A stretch of DNA of 64,000 nt from DATBVX01 sp035263105 (GCA_035263105.1 DATFRO010000021.1:1-64000); one strand, 5' to 3'. Counted from the stretch's first letter, positions 1 through 8,873 are shown. A program made the numbers and translations. Notes: generated by a model not told the origin, from the letters alone.

Positions 1-1686
1 CTCCGCCAGGTCGCGGAGGATTACTGGGAGGAGTACCTCAAGCTCAACCCGATCGCCGCCACGGTCTATGGTGACAATCGTTACAACGATCGCCTCGAGA
101 ACAACATCGGTCCGCGCTATCTCGCCGATACGCTCGCGCTCGAGAAGGCTTACCTGGAGAAGTTGACTGCGATCGATCCGGACAAGCTCTCCGCGCAGTC
201 CCGCCTCTCGTACGAAATCTTCAAGTTCGATCGCGAGGACAACATCGAGGGCCTGCACTTTCCCACCGAGCTGATCCCGGTCAATCAATTCTTCGGTTTG
301 CCGAATCTCTTTGCGCAGCTGGGAGCCGCCAACGGCCTGCAGCCCTTCGCGACGGTGAAGGACTATGAGAACTGGCTGAAGCGCATCGATGGCTTCGTCG
401 TGTGGGTGAACCAGGCGATCGACAACATGCGCTCGGGCTCGGAGCGTGGTGTGGTGCAGCCGCGCGTGGTGATGGAGCGCGTGCTGCCGCAGCTCGAGGC
501 GCTGGCCGAGACCGACCCGGCGAAGAGCGTCTTCTATCGGCCCGTGACCGCGATGCCCGCGAGCTTCACGGCGGACGACAAGGCGCGCCTGAGCGCCGCG
601 TACTCCAAGGCGATCAACGAGAAGATCGTTCCGGCTTATCGGCGTCTGCACGACTTCATTCGTGACGACTACCTGCCGAAGACGCGCGCCACGGTCGGCC
701 TCAACGCGTTGCCGCAAGGCGATCGCTGGTACGCGTACCTGGTGAAGTCGCAGACCACAACCTCGAAGAGTGCCGCGGAGATCCACGAGATCGGGTTGAA
801 GGAAGTCGCGCGCATCCGCGGCGAGATGGAGAAAGTGATCCAGCAGGTGGGCTTCAAGGGCGACATCCCGGCCTTCTTTACCTACTTGCGCAATGAGCCG
901 CGCTTCTACTACTCGAAGCCGGAAGACCTCCTCAACGGCTATCGCGCGCTCAAAGACCAGGTGAACGCGCAGATCCCGCGCCTGTTCTCGATCCAGCCCA
1001 AGGCGGATTTCGAGATTCAGCCGGTAGAGCAGTTTCGCGAGAAATCAGCCGCGGGTGCGCAGTACCGGCGCGCCTCGCCTGACGGTTCGCGACCGGGTGT
1101 CTTCTACGTGAACACGTACGACCTCAAGTCGCGGCCCAAGTACTCGATGCAGTCCATCTTCCTGCATGAGGCGATCCCCGGGCATCACTTCCAGATTTCC
1201 ATCCAGCAGGAGCTCACGGACCTGCCGCGCTTCCGGCGCTTCGGCGGCTTTACCGCGTTCGCGGAAGGCTGGGGACTGTATTCCGAATCGCTCGGCAAGG
1301 AGCTCGGCCAGTACACCGACCCCTATGACTACTTCGGCGCGCTGGGCGCGGAAATCTTCCGCGCGGTGCGGCTGGTGCTCGATACGGGATTGCACTCGAA
1401 GGGCTGGACGCGCGAGCAGGCGATCGAATACATGACCGCGAACACGCCGAACGGTCCGAGCGATGCGATCGCCGAGGTCGAACGCTATATCGCGATTCCC
1501 GGCCAGGCGCTCGCGTACAAGATGGGTGAGCTCAAGATCAAGGAATTGCGCGCGCGCAGTGCCGCGAAGCTGGGCGCGAAGTTCGACGTGCGTGAATTCC
1601 ACACGCAGATCCTGCAGGACGGCGCACTGCCGCTGGATGTGCTGGACGCGAAGATCGACCGCTGGCTCGCCTCACAACACAAGTGA
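1..1686 (+). CDS. DUF885 family peptidase-like protein, 5' truncated
   Basis: The reading frame is open from base 1, so the true start lies outside the window; an internal TTG at 163 is not the start. The visible 561 residues belong to the DUF885 family of predicted exported zinc metallopeptidases. The key motif is HEAIPGHHFQ at visible residue ~389, an HExxxGHH-type metal site, followed by an FAEGWGLYSE block typical of the family. The substrate is unknown; family members are thought to cleave peptides in the periplasm. A signal peptide would be in the missing part. The stop codon abuts a convergent gene beginning at 1687. Family assignment is strong, function weak. Confidence 0.88.
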   Translation, partial: LRQVAEDYWEEYLKLNPIAATVYGDNRYNDRLENNIGPRYLADTLALEKAYLEKLTAIDPDKLSAQSRLSYEIFKFDREDNIEGLHFPTELIPVNQFFGLPNLFAQLGAANGLQPFATVKDYENWLKRIDGFVVWVNQAIDNMRSGSERGVVQPRVVMERVLPQLEALAETDPAKSVFYRPVTAMPASFTADDKARLSAAYSKAINEKIVPAYRRLHDFIRDDYLPKTRATVGLNALPQGDRWYAYLVKSQTTTSKSAAEIHEIGLKEVARIRGEMEKVIQQVGFKGDIPAFFTYLRNEPRFYYSKPEDLLNGYRALKDQVNAQIPRLFSIQPKADFEIQPVEQFREKSAAGAQYRRASPDGSRPGVFYVNTYDLKSRPKYSMQSIFLHEAIPGHHFQISIQQELTDLPRFRRFGGFTAFAEGWGLYSESLGKELGQYTDPYDYFGALGAEIFRAVRLVLDTGLHSKGWTREQAIEYMTANTPNGPSDAIAEVERYIAIPGQALAYKMGELKIKELRARSAAKLGAKFDVREFHTQILQDGALPLDVLDAKIDRWLASQHK

Positions 1687-2025
1687 CTACTTGGTGTGGC
1701 CGTAGCCGAGGGTGTCGATGTCCTCGAGATAGCCGTCGACGAACCTGAGGCGTCGCATCAGCTTGTTCGGGCCGAAGTTGTAGGTCCAGATCTCGACCGG
1801 CACTTCGACGAGGGAGCCGGGCGCGGCGACGACCGGGTGCCCGCCGTACCAGACGACCGGCCGTTGCAGGACGGTGTGAGTCTGGATGTCCTCAGGCTCC
1901 CCACACTTGCTGCGCACGTCGTAGATCGAATCGCCTTCGTGCACCAGCTTCTGACCGCAATTGAACGCAGCCGCCGGGAGGCTGGTCAGGAGGATGAGAA
2001 CCGCAACCGTGCCGCGGATGCGCAT
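1687..2025 (-). CDS. DUF2845 family exported protein
   Basis: A 112-residue protein with a clear signal peptide (hydrophobic residues 7-20, ending in PAAA-F). The mature part begins with a Cys (FNCGQKLV) and has a second Cys in RSKCGEPED, then a pattern of W/Y and basic residues seen in DUF2845 proteins, which are small periplasmic proteins of unknown role. The fold is likely related to SmpA/OmlA-like 'G-D-S-x-x-D-V' modules (GDSIYDVRSKCGEP). It is convergent with the DUF885 gene, with no gap between the stop codons. No function can be assigned. Confidence 0.8.
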   Translation of the reverse strand: MRIRGTVAVLILLTSLPAAAFNCGQKLVHEGDSIYDVRSKCGEPEDIQTHTVLQRPVVWYGGHPVVAAPGSLVEVPVEIWTYNFGPNKLMRRLRFVDGYLEDIDTLGYGHTK

Positions 2026-2087
2026 GGAAGGACTCTAGGCGATGCGCGATGAATGCGCCATGAACTGCGCGGGTGGGTACGGGTGCC

Positions 2088-2133
2088 CAGCCGGCATCGA
2101 CTCCACATTAAGTGGAGTCGATCTGACCGGCTG
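2088..2133. repeat. Nested perfect inverted repeat (hairpin)
   Basis: Inner arms of 11 bp (2096-2106 and 2112-2122) are perfect complements around the spacer ATTAA. Outer 7-bp arms CAGCCGG/CCGGCTG (2088-2094 and 2127-2133) are also perfect. There is no T-tract, so it is not an ordinary terminator. It could be an operator, a remnant of a mobile-element end, or a structured leader. Confidence 0.7.
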
Positions 2134-2360
2134 AGCCCCCCTGGAGTGCCTCGTCCTATCGCCATCCCTGTGAGCGGGCATCCGCTGCCCGTTGAGCACC
2201 TACCCAACAGGAATAGCGATAAATCCGCCGCAAAATTCTCACCGGCAGTGAAAATTTGTGCGCGAAAGCACACAATCGCCCGGCCCGCCGTCACGGCCCA
2301 AAAGCCGGGAGCCGGCGGCCGACTGTGGTTCCGGAGCAACGAAATTCACCGGGACCGTAT

Positions 2361-2387
2361 ACGAAGAGCTTCGTCCGGACCTATAAT
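2361..2387 (+). promoter_or_regulatory. Candidate blaI-M56 promoter with overlapping palindromic operator
   Basis: A perfect -10 box TATAAT lies at 2382-2387, 35 bp before the blaI ATG. A 14-bp palindrome ACGAAG-AG-CTTCGT occupies 2361-2374, where the -35 would sit; no good TTGACA is visible. A repressor dimer bound here would block RNA polymerase. BlaI proteins bind dyads in their own promoter, so autoregulation is a reasonable inference, but the dyad differs from the classic TACA/TGTA type. Confidence 0.5.
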
Positions 2388-2421
2388 TCCGCGCGATTCA
2401 AAGAACGCGAGAGCCGCACTC

Positions 2422-2826
2422 ATGAAGCGAAAGACCGAAATGCGCGCCGTGCGTCCGACCAATTCCGAACTGAACATCCTGCGTGTCTTGTGGCGCCTGG
2501 GGCCGAGCACCGTGCGCAGCGTCCACGAAGAGCTGTCGCATGATGATCATGATCTCGGTTACACCACGGTGTTGAAGTTCCTGCAGATCATGCTCGACAA
2601 GGGATTGGTCAAACGTGAGGACTCACAGCGCGCCCATGTTTATCGCCCGGCAGCGAGCCGCGAGCAGACGCAGCGTCAGCTCACGCGCCAGCTGATCGAT
2701 GGCGCCTTCGACGGTTCGCGCTCGCAGCTGGTGCTGCAGGCGCTGGCCGGCGCCGAAGGCGTCAAGCCCGAGGAACTGGAGGAGATTCGCGCACTCCTCG
2801 ATCGATTGCAGGAGCGTCAGGACTGA
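2422..2826 (+). CDS. BlaI/MecI/CopY-family transcriptional repressor
   Basis: A 134-residue protein with the BlaI winged-helix fold: residues ~12-75 contain the NSELNILRVLWRLGPSTVRSV helix-turn-helix start and the GYTTVLKFLQIMLDKGLV recognition/wing region, followed by a C-terminal dimerisation part. The start was set at ATG 2422 because the family begins here, although the frame is open upstream. It precedes an M56 metallopeptidase by 46 bp, the standard BlaI-BlaR1-type pairing in which the membrane peptidase inactivates the repressor. No beta-lactamase gene is nearby, so the regulated output is probably something else, or just this operon. Confidence 0.9.
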   Translation: MKRKTEMRAVRPTNSELNILRVLWRLGPSTVRSVHEELSHDDHDLGYTTVLKFLQIMLDKGLVKREDSQRAHVYRPAASREQTQRQLTRQLIDGAFDGSRSQLVLQALAGAEGVKPEELEEIRALLDRLQERQD

Positions 2827-2872
2827 CAAGAGCGCCTCTCGAGGCGGCGATCGGGATGAACGGAGGTTTGCA

Positions 2873-4693
2873 ATGAACGGGTTCGACTTGCCCACCCTCG
2901 CTACGCTGGTGGCGACGCTCGGCTGGACACTGTTGCATTTTCTCTGGCAGGGCGCTGTCGCCGGCGTCCTGTTTGGATTGGCTCTCGCGGTCACCTCGCG
3001 TGCTTCCGCACCCACACGCTATCGTATTGCGCTCGCGTTTCTCACGCTGTTGGCCGCGTGCCCGGTCGTCACGTTCCTGTGGCTGAGCCCCGACCACTCA
3101 TCGGGCACCAGCGCGATGACCGTGTTCAGTGCGCCGATGGCGACCGCGGTGCTCGCGGCGGCGGCGAGCACGGCGAGTGACTGGCGTTCGCTGATCGATC
3201 CCTGGCTCCCCTGGGCCGTGCTGGTGTGGGCGGCAGGGGTGACGTTCATGACCGGACGTCTGCTCGTCGAATGGCGCGAAGTGCGCCGTCTCACCCGTCT
3301 GGATATCGAGCCGCTGTGTGCCGCGTGGCAAGCGCGCGTGGAGCGCCTGCGTACTTCGCTCGGCGTACGTCGCGCAGTGTTGGTGCTGCAATCGACGCGC
3401 GTGCACGTACCGCTCGTCGTGGGCTGGCTGAAGCCCGTCATCCTGGTGCCGATGGGCGCGCTCACCGGCCTGACGCCTTCGCAGCTCGAACTCATCCTGA
3501 TGCACGAGCTCGCGCACGTGCGTCGCAACGATTACATCGTCAACCTGCTGCAGATCGTGGTGGAGACGCTCCTGTTCTATCACCCGGTGGTGCGGTGGGT
3601 GTCGCGCGTGCTGCGCGAAGAGCGCGAGAACTGCTGCGACGACCTGGTGGTGGTCAATTCCGGAGACGCGCTCGGTTATGCGCGCGCGCTCACCGAGCTC
3701 GCCGGCGCTCGTTCGCTCGCCTTGCAGACCAGCGTGGGGAGCGATGGTGGAAAACTGCTCACCCGCATCAAGCGCATCGTGGCGGCGCGCGAGCCGACGC
3801 GCGTGGCGACTCACTGGAGCGTCGGCGTGCTGCTGGCCGTGTTCGGCCTGAGTCTCAGCGGCTTGCTGCATCCGATGGCCGGATCGACGCCGCGCGATGA
3901 GGCCTCGAGCGACGCGACGACCGCCGGGCGGCCGCTCGCGATCGAGCCGATCCCCTCGGCGCAGATCCAGGTGCCGACGCTCGAGTCGGTCGCGACGCCC
4001 GCAGCCGTGTCGGCGCAACTCGTTGCCGAGGCCGATGCGCCTGCGGCTTCGGGAAGTGCGACTCCACCGGCATCTCGGCCGGCGAGTGCCGATCCGGCGC
4101 CACGTGCAGCAGCGCCCCAAGGTGCGGGTGAGGCGCCCGAGATTGCTCCAGTAGCGGCCCCGGCCAGCGCGGGAAAGAGCGAAGCCGCGCCTGAGGCGGC
4201 GCAGAGCAGCGCGACTCAGCCCGCGGCACCTGCCGAGGCTGTGCCCGAGCCCGTTGCCAGCACGCAAGGCGCCGGACCGGCGGTTCCGACGGCTGCCGCG
4301 CCTGCTTCAACGACACCGGTGGCACCGTCGATGCCGGCGGCGCGTCCAATCTGGGTGCAGCAGCCTGAGTTCCCGGTCGCGGCGCGATTGAGCGGCATCG
4401 AGGGCTGGGTCACGGTCAGCTACACGATCGACAACAAGGGCCGCGTCTCCGATGTCGATATCGTCGATGCGAAGCCGACCAAGGTGTTCGATTCCGCGGT
4501 CCGCAAGGCCGTCCGCAACTGGCGCTTCGAGCCGACCGTCGTCGACGGCCAGAGCGTCGCGCGGCGGATGACCCAGACGATCCAGTTCTCGCTCGACTAC
4601 AAGATGATCTGCAGCGCCGACCCCTCGACCGGCACGCGTCTCAACGCCTGCCGCACCAAGGACGAGATCGAGCGCGACACCACGGCAGAGTGA
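2873..4693 (+). CDS. M56 (BlaR1-type) metallopeptidase with C-terminal TonB domain
   Basis: A 606-residue inner-membrane protein. Residues 1-~110 and ~290-340 carry membrane segments; the M56 zinc site HELAHVRRND lies near residue 211. A long Ala/Pro-rich linker (~345-500) would span the periplasm and leads to a TonB C-terminal fold (FPVAARLSGIEGWVTVSYTID... to the end, ~510-595). The start at ATG 2873 has a good GGAGG at 2862. Instead of BlaR1's penicillin-sensor domain, the periplasmic end is TonB-like. The preceding blaI gene suggests that repressor is its target. What the TonB part senses or energises is unknown. Confidence 0.88.
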   Translation: MNGFDLPTLATLVATLGWTLLHFLWQGAVAGVLFGLALAVTSRASAPTRYRIALAFLTLLAACPVVTFLWLSPDHSSGTSAMTVFSAPMATAVLAAAASTASDWRSLIDPWLPWAVLVWAAGVTFMTGRLLVEWREVRRLTRLDIEPLCAAWQARVERLRTSLGVRRAVLVLQSTRVHVPLVVGWLKPVILVPMGALTGLTPSQLELILMHELAHVRRNDYIVNLLQIVVETLLFYHPVVRWVSRVLREERENCCDDLVVVNSGDALGYARALTELAGARSLALQTSVGSDGGKLLTRIKRIVAAREPTRVATHWSVGVLLAVFGLSLSGLLHPMAGSTPRDEASSDATTAGRPLAIEPIPSAQIQVPTLESVATPAAVSAQLVAEADAPAASGSATPPASRPASADPAPRAAAPQGAGEAPEIAPVAAPASAGKSEAAPEAAQSSATQPAAPAEAVPEPVASTQGAGPAVPTAAAPASTTPVAPSMPAARPIWVQQPEFPVAARLSGIEGWVTVSYTIDNKGRVSDVDIVDAKPTKVFDSAVRKAVRNWRFEPTVVDGQSVARRMTQTIQFSLDYKMICSADPSTGTRLNACRTKDEIERDTTAE

Positions 4694-4700
4694 GCGAAAG

Positions 4701-4723
4701 GCCGCCGGCCTCGTGCCGGCGGC
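4701..4723 (+). terminator. Hairpin after the M56 gene
   Basis: Perfect 9-bp arms GCCGCCGGC/GCCGGCGGC around CTCGT, 7 bp past the M56 stop. There is no T-run, so it may act with Rho or simply protect the 3' end. Confidence 0.4.
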
Positions 4724-4804
4724 TGCGCGCCGCTCAGCAGCGCGTATCATTGAGGGCGGAAGAAAGCTGTCCGGGAGACAGGCTCCCAAAGGCAGTCGCG
4801 CCGG

Positions 4805-5515
4805 TTGACCACAGCCTACGAGATCAGCATCGTCATCCCCTCGCTGGCCGAGGATGCGAGCCTCATCGCGCTTCTCAAGCAGATTCGCGCCTGGGAGCGC
4901 CGGCCACGCGAAATCATCGTGGCCGATGGCGCGCAGAGCATCGACACGCGCCGGCTGTGCGCGCGCTACGACGCGCTCTGGGTCCCTTCGGTGCACGGCC
5001 GGGGGGTGCAGCTCAGCAAGGGCGCCGCGCACGCCCACGGCTCGGTCCTCTGGTTCCTCTATCCGGACGCCGAACCCCATCCCGAATCGCTGACGGCGAT
5101 CGCGATCGCCATCGACAGCGGCGCGCTCGGCGGCTACTTCCGCTGGCGCGCGGGCGGCGCGCGACACTGGCCGGTGACGCTCTTCGAATGGGGTATCCGC
5201 TTACGCAGTACGTGGGGTGTTCCGTACGGCGACCAGGGGCTCTTCGTCGAGCGCGAAGCGTTCGAGGTGTGTGGCGGATTCGAAGCGACGCCACTCTTCG
5301 AGCAGGTTCGACTGGTGAAGGCTCTGCGGCGCCAGGGGCGGATCGACGCGCTGCCGCTGCCCATCGGGGTTCCACAGACGCGCTGGCGACGGCGCGGCTG
5401 GCTGCGCCAGGCGCTCGGCAATCGACTGCTGGCGCTCGGCTATGTCGCGGGAATTCCGCCCGCCAGGCTGGCGCGCTGGTCGGGGCAGGGCGACGTCGGG
5501 ACCGCGGGCCCCTAG
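4805..5515 (+). CDS. TIGR04283-like family 2 glycosyltransferase
   Basis: A 236-residue GT-A type glycosyltransferase: N-terminal ISIVIPSLAED, then REIIVADGAQS, then the nucleotide/metal region FLYPDAEPH around residues 82-91, and WGVPYGDQGLFVEREAFEVCGGF near the C-terminal acceptor region. This order and length match TIGR04283, named for arsenosugar-linked clusters. The usual HADT in that family is replaced by YPDAEP, so metal binding may differ. No arsenic gene is nearby. The start is TTG 4805; no nearby ATG or clear ribosome site was found, so the start is uncertain. Substrate unknown. Confidence 0.75.
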   Translation: MTTAYEISIVIPSLAEDASLIALLKQIRAWERRPREIIVADGAQSIDTRRLCARYDALWVPSVHGRGVQLSKGAAHAHGSVLWFLYPDAEPHPESLTAIAIAIDSGALGGYFRWRAGGARHWPVTLFEWGIRLRSTWGVPYGDQGLFVEREAFEVCGGFEATPLFEQVRLVKALRRQGRIDALPLPIGVPQTRWRRRGWLRQALGNRLLALGYVAGIPPARLARWSGQGDVGTAGP

Positions 5516-5530
5516 AAGGCGCTCGGCGCC

Positions 5531-5743
5531 CTAGTAGGTGCTCGTCGGGTAGGCGCGCTCGCCGTCCGCCTGCGGATCGAGCCAGACCGCGCTGCGGCCT
5601 GCGGCGTGCGAATCGGTGAACAGGATCGCCGCATCCACGTACACGTGATCGCGCGAGGCGGGCGCTTCCACGCAGGGCAGATGCTGGGCGAATCGTCGAT
5701 GGCGCCGTGAGGCGCGCCGTGCAGAGATCCGTTTGCTCTTCAT
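5531..5743 (-). CDS. Small basic hypothetical protein, coupled to a diguanylate cyclase
   Basis: A 70-residue ORF, strongly basic over its first 20 residues, with no membrane segment and no recognised domain. It starts 5 bp after the stop of the upstream diguanylate cyclase, and a GAGGA ribosome site spans that stop, which suggests translational coupling. Codon use is ordinary for the window. Function unknown; it could be a small partner of the cyclase or a spurious ORF. Confidence 0.45.
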   Translation of the reverse strand: MKSKRISARRASRRHRRFAQHLPCVEAPASRDHVYVDAAILFTDSHAAGRSAVWLDPQADGERAYPTSTY

Positions 5744-5748
5744 AGTCC

Positions 5749-6696
5749 TCATCCTTCCGCGATCAACTTTTCCTCGATCGGCGCCGGGACACTCGGGCCC
5801 ACGGCGATGCTCGCGTGCGCTTCGACGCGGTTGCGACCATTGCCCTTGGCGCGGTAGAGCGCCGTATCGGCGGCCTGGATCAGCTCCTCGATCCCGTAGA
5901 TACGATCGAACATCGCGGTGGCAACGCCGGCGCTGATCGTGACGCGGTCGGCCACCGTGGAAACCGAGTTGGGAACCGCGAGCCGCCAGATGTTGCGGCG
6001 GAGGCGGTCGGCGAACAGCCACGCGCGGCGCGCGTCGATGCCCGGCAGCACGATGGCGAATTCCTCGCCGCCGTAGCGGGCCGCGAGATCGCCCGCGCGA
6101 CGGAAGGTCTTCTCGACCGCCTGCGCGACGCGGCGCAGGGTGTCGTCGCCGCGGGCATGTCCGTAGGTGTCGTTGTAGCGCTTGAAGCCGTCGATGTCGC
6201 ACAGGATGAGCGACAGCGGGTGGCGTTCGCGCAGGCAGCGGCGCACTTCGCGCGCCAGCACTTCGTCGAACTGGCGCCGGTTGGCGATGCCCGTCAGGCC
6301 GTCGATGGCAACCAGGCGCAGGAGCTGGGCATTGGCTTCCTGCAATTGAATGCGGGTGGCGTTGAGTTCCGCGCAGCTCGCCTGCAGCACCGCGGTGCGT
6401 TCCTTGACGCGCTCCTCGAGCTGCTCACGGGCGTAGTTGAGCGCGCTCTCCATGCGCTGGCGCTCGGTGAGCTCGTGCTGCAGCGCCTGGGTGCGCTTCG
6501 CGACCAGCGCGCGGAGCATGCGGTTCCAGAGATAGAGGACCGCGAGGGACAGCAGCACGATGGTGAAACCGGCGCCGGCGCCGACCCAAAACGTGGCGTT
6601 CGGGCCGAGCATTTCGCGCAATGCCCCGGCGGAAGCAGAACTGCTGAGTACTGCGATTAACGCCACCGCCGTCACTGACGCGGCAGCCCATTGCAT
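5749..6696 (-). CDS. Membrane diguanylate cyclase (GGDEF)
   Basis: A 315-residue protein. Two hydrophobic segments flank a short loop near the N-terminus (~4-20 and ~35-60), followed by a coiled-coil (QALQHELTERQRMES to AQLLRL, ~70-130), then a GGDEF domain. The active site is GGEEF at ~208-212, and an RxxD product-inhibition site (RAGD) lies five residues before it. It should make c-di-GMP from GTP at the inner membrane. The ATG at 6696 has GAGG just upstream; a TTG at 6708 is also possible. It is followed by the small coupled ORF. Confidence 0.9.
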   Translation of the reverse strand: MQWAAASVTAVALIAVLSSSASAGALREMLGPNATFWVGAGAGFTIVLLSLAVLYLWNRMLRALVAKRTQALQHELTERQRMESALNYAREQLEERVKERTAVLQASCAELNATRIQLQEANAQLLRLVAIDGLTGIANRRQFDEVLAREVRRCLRERHPLSLILCDIDGFKRYNDTYGHARGDDTLRRVAQAVEKTFRRAGDLAARYGGEEFAIVLPGIDARRAWLFADRLRRNIWRLAVPNSVSTVADRVTISAGVATAMFDRIYGIEELIQAADTALYRAKGNGRNRVEAHASIAVGPSVPAPIEEKLIAEG

Positions 6697-6708
6697 TCGC
6701 CTCGTCAA

Positions 6709-6969
6709 GGTCCGTGATCCCCTATCGCTTCTACGTTGTGGGAGCGGCCACTGCGGGGGCGAGAATACAGAGCGCGCCTGAGCGCGATTGCGGCAGCGAT
6801 CACAAAATGCCCGTCGTGTTCTGCCCGGACCGACCGATATGTCAAAGTTTCCCGGCAGGCTGGGAAGGCAGTCCCAACCCCACCCCGAGCACCCGAAAAC
6901 CCTTGCCTTGACGCTTCAAAGCGGGCTCATCGACACTGCGCCCTCGCCCAAGGGTGAAGGGACCCCGAA
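6709..6969. other. Divergent intergenic region, 261 bp
   Basis: Separates the cyclase from the DUF962 gene. No convincing -35/-10 pair, hairpin or RNA gene was found. Confidence 0.5.
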
Positions 6970-7296
6970 ATGACCGAGAGCAGCGCGCCGGCCTCGCGCG
7001 AATTCGCGACTTTTCGCGATTTCTATCCGTACTACCTCTCCGAGCACACGAACACGGTGTCGCGACGCCTCCATGTCCTCGGCACGGGGCTGGTCCTGCT
7101 CACCGCAGTGGTCGCGCTGGCGAGTGGCAACGCCGAATGGCTCTGGCTTCTGCCACTGCTCGGCTACGGCCCGGCCTGGATCGGTCACTTCTTCTTCGAG
7201 AAGAACCGCCCGGCGACCTTTCGCCATCCGCTCTACAGCCTCGCCGGTGATTTCGTGATGTTCCGCGATGTCCTGCTGGGGCGAATCAGGTGGTAA
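6970..7296 (+). CDS. DUF962/Mpo1-like membrane protein
   Basis: A 108-residue protein with the family pattern: FRDFYPYYLSEHTN near residues 15-30, RRLHVLGTG with its conserved His, two membrane segments (~38-52 and ~58-72), then GHFFFEKNRPATFRHPLYSLAGDFVMF. Yeast Mpo1 of this family is an Fe-dependent dioxygenase that removes one carbon from 2-hydroxy fatty acids. The His residues of that active site (H in LSEH, RRLH, IGH, RHP) are present. The 3' end overlaps gshA by 7 bp, so they are probably co-translated. Confidence 0.85.
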   Translation: MTESSAPASREFATFRDFYPYYLSEHTNTVSRRLHVLGTGLVLLTAVVALASGNAEWLWLLPLLGYGPAWIGHFFFEKNRPATFRHPLYSLAGDFVMFRDVLLGRIRW

Positions 7297-8873
7297 GACC
7301 CGCCGTTGACCGGCAATTCGAGCAGCGGCTCGCCGGCCTCATCAACAGCGGTCAGAAGGATGTCCTGCAGCGCGGACGCAAGGGCGTCGAACGCGAGGCG
7401 CTGCGCGTCAAGCCCGACGGACACCTGTCGCAGCAACCGCATCCGCGCGCGCTCGGCTCGGCGCTCACCAACGAGCACATCACGACCGACTATTCCGAAG
7501 CGCTCATCGAGCTCGTGACGCCGCCCTTCAGTGAGAGCTGGGAGCTGCTGCAGTACCTCTGCGACATCCACCAGTTCGTCTACCGGCACCTCGGTGAGGA
7601 GCTCCTGTGGGCCACCAGCATGCCGTGCGCGATCCGCAGCGATGCCGAGATTCCGATCGCGCGCTACGGCCGCTCGAACGTGGGCCGCATGAAGACGGTG
7701 TATCGCGAGGGCCTCGGCCTGCGTTACGGGCGCATGATGCAGGCGATCTCCGGCGTGCACTTCAACTATTCCTTCCCGGCGCAGTTCTGGCCGGTGCTCG
7801 CAGACGTCCTGCAAGAGCGCGGCGCCAGCCAGGATTTCATCTCCGCCCAGTACTTCGCGCTGTTGCGCAGCTACCGGCGTCACGGGTGGATCGTGTTGTA
7901 CCTCTTCGGCGTGTCGCCGGCGGTGTGCGGCTCGTTCCTCGCCGGGCGCGATCTGAAGCTGCCGCAGCTCGACTCGGGGACGTACTACGAGCCGTACGCG
8001 ACATCGCTGCGCATGAGCGACCTGGGCTATCGCAACAAGAGCCAGGCAAGCGTCGAGATCTCGGTGAACAGCCTCACGGACTACGTCCGCGACCTCAAGC
8101 GCGCCATCTCCACGCCGAACCCCGACTACGAGCGGCTCGGGGTCAAGGTGGACGGCTGGTACCGGCAGCTCAACGCCAACATGCTGCAGATCGAGAACGA
8201 GTACTACAGCTTCATTCGTCCGAAGCGCGTGGCCCGCTCGGGCGAGCGGCCGACGAAGGCGCTGCTGCGCGCCGGGGTCGAGTACGTCGAGGTGCGCGCA
8301 CTCGACGTGAGTGCCTTCGACCCGGTCGGCGTCAACCAGAACAAGCTGCGGTTTCTCGAGGCGTTCCTCGCGCTCTGCGTTCTCAAGGCGAGCCCGCCGC
8401 TCGACGCGAACCAGCAGCGCGAGCTCGACGCCAATCACATCACCGTGGCGCGCCGCGGACGCGAGCCGGGACTCACGCTGGGGCGCGACGGCCGCGGCTA
8501 CCCGATGCTGACCTGGGCGCGTGAGCTCCTCGAAGACATGCAAGGCATCTGCGAGCTGCTCGATGCCGGACAACCCGGCAAGCCGTACGCCACCGCGCTC
8601 GCCGCGCAGGCCGCGAAGATCGACGATGTCGCCCTCACCCCCTCGGCGCGGCTGATGCGCGAGATGCAGACGAGCGGCGAATCGTTCTTCCAGCTGGCCC
8701 TGCGCATGTCGAACCTGCACAAGGCGTATTTCCTCGATTTGTATCCACCCAACGAGCAGCGACTGGCGGAGCTGCGCAACGAGGCCGAGGAATCGCTGCG
8801 CGCGCAGGAGAGCATCGAAGCGAGCGACTCCATCTCCTTCGACGAGTATCTCGGCCGCTATCTCGCCGACTAG
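7290..8873 (+). CDS. gshA: Glutamate-cysteine ligase
   Basis: A 527-residue gammaproteobacterial-type GshA that joins glutamate and cysteine, the first step of glutathione synthesis in the cytosol. Recognised by GRKGVEREALRV near residue 30, TDYSEALIELVTPPF, the SGVHFNYSF segment, and YVEVRALDVSAFDP. Length matches E. coli GshA. It starts with GTG at 7290, overlapping the DUF962 gene. The stop codon lies within a 19-bp tandem duplication. Confidence 0.97.
   Translation: MVRPAVDRQFEQRLAGLINSGQKDVLQRGRKGVEREALRVKPDGHLSQQPHPRALGSALTNEHITTDYSEALIELVTPPFSESWELLQYLCDIHQFVYRHLGEELLWATSMPCAIRSDAEIPIARYGRSNVGRMKTVYREGLGLRYGRMMQAISGVHFNYSFPAQFWPVLADVLQERGASQDFISAQYFALLRSYRRHGWIVLYLFGVSPAVCGSFLAGRDLKLPQLDSGTYYEPYATSLRMSDLGYRNKSQASVEISVNSLTDYVRDLKRAISTPNPDYERLGVKVDGWYRQLNANMLQIENEYYSFIRPKRVARSGERPTKALLRAGVEYVEVRALDVSAFDPVGVNQNKLRFLEAFLALCVLKASPPLDANQQRELDANHITVARRGREPGLTLGRDGRGYPMLTWARELLEDMQGICELLDAGQPGKPYATALAAQAAKIDDVALTPSARLMREMQTSGESFFQLALRMSNLHKAYFLDLYPPNEQRLAELRNEAEESLRAQESIEASDSISFDEYLGRYLAD

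Larger units (their letters stand above)
2026..2421. other. 396-bp non-coding region with three inverted repeats
   Basis: Divergent intergenic region between the DUF2845 gene and blaI. An open frame runs through it in phase with blaI, but the blaI family does not need such an extension and composition here is less GC-rich. It holds a strong hairpin (2088-2133), an imperfect palindrome AAATTcTCAC/GTGAaAATTT (2233-2242 and 2248-2257), and a 14-bp palindrome directly upstream of a TATAAT box. I see no RNA gene. Confidence 0.6.

Noticed and set aside
2053..2421. N-terminal extension of BlaI by 123 codons
   Set aside because: No similarity to BlaI proteins, contains hairpins and a TATAAT promoter.
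3098..4267. Long antisense frame over the M56 gene (389 codons), and similar long antisense frames over pyc and other genes
   Set aside because: Shadows caused by the codon bias of real genes; no family motifs.
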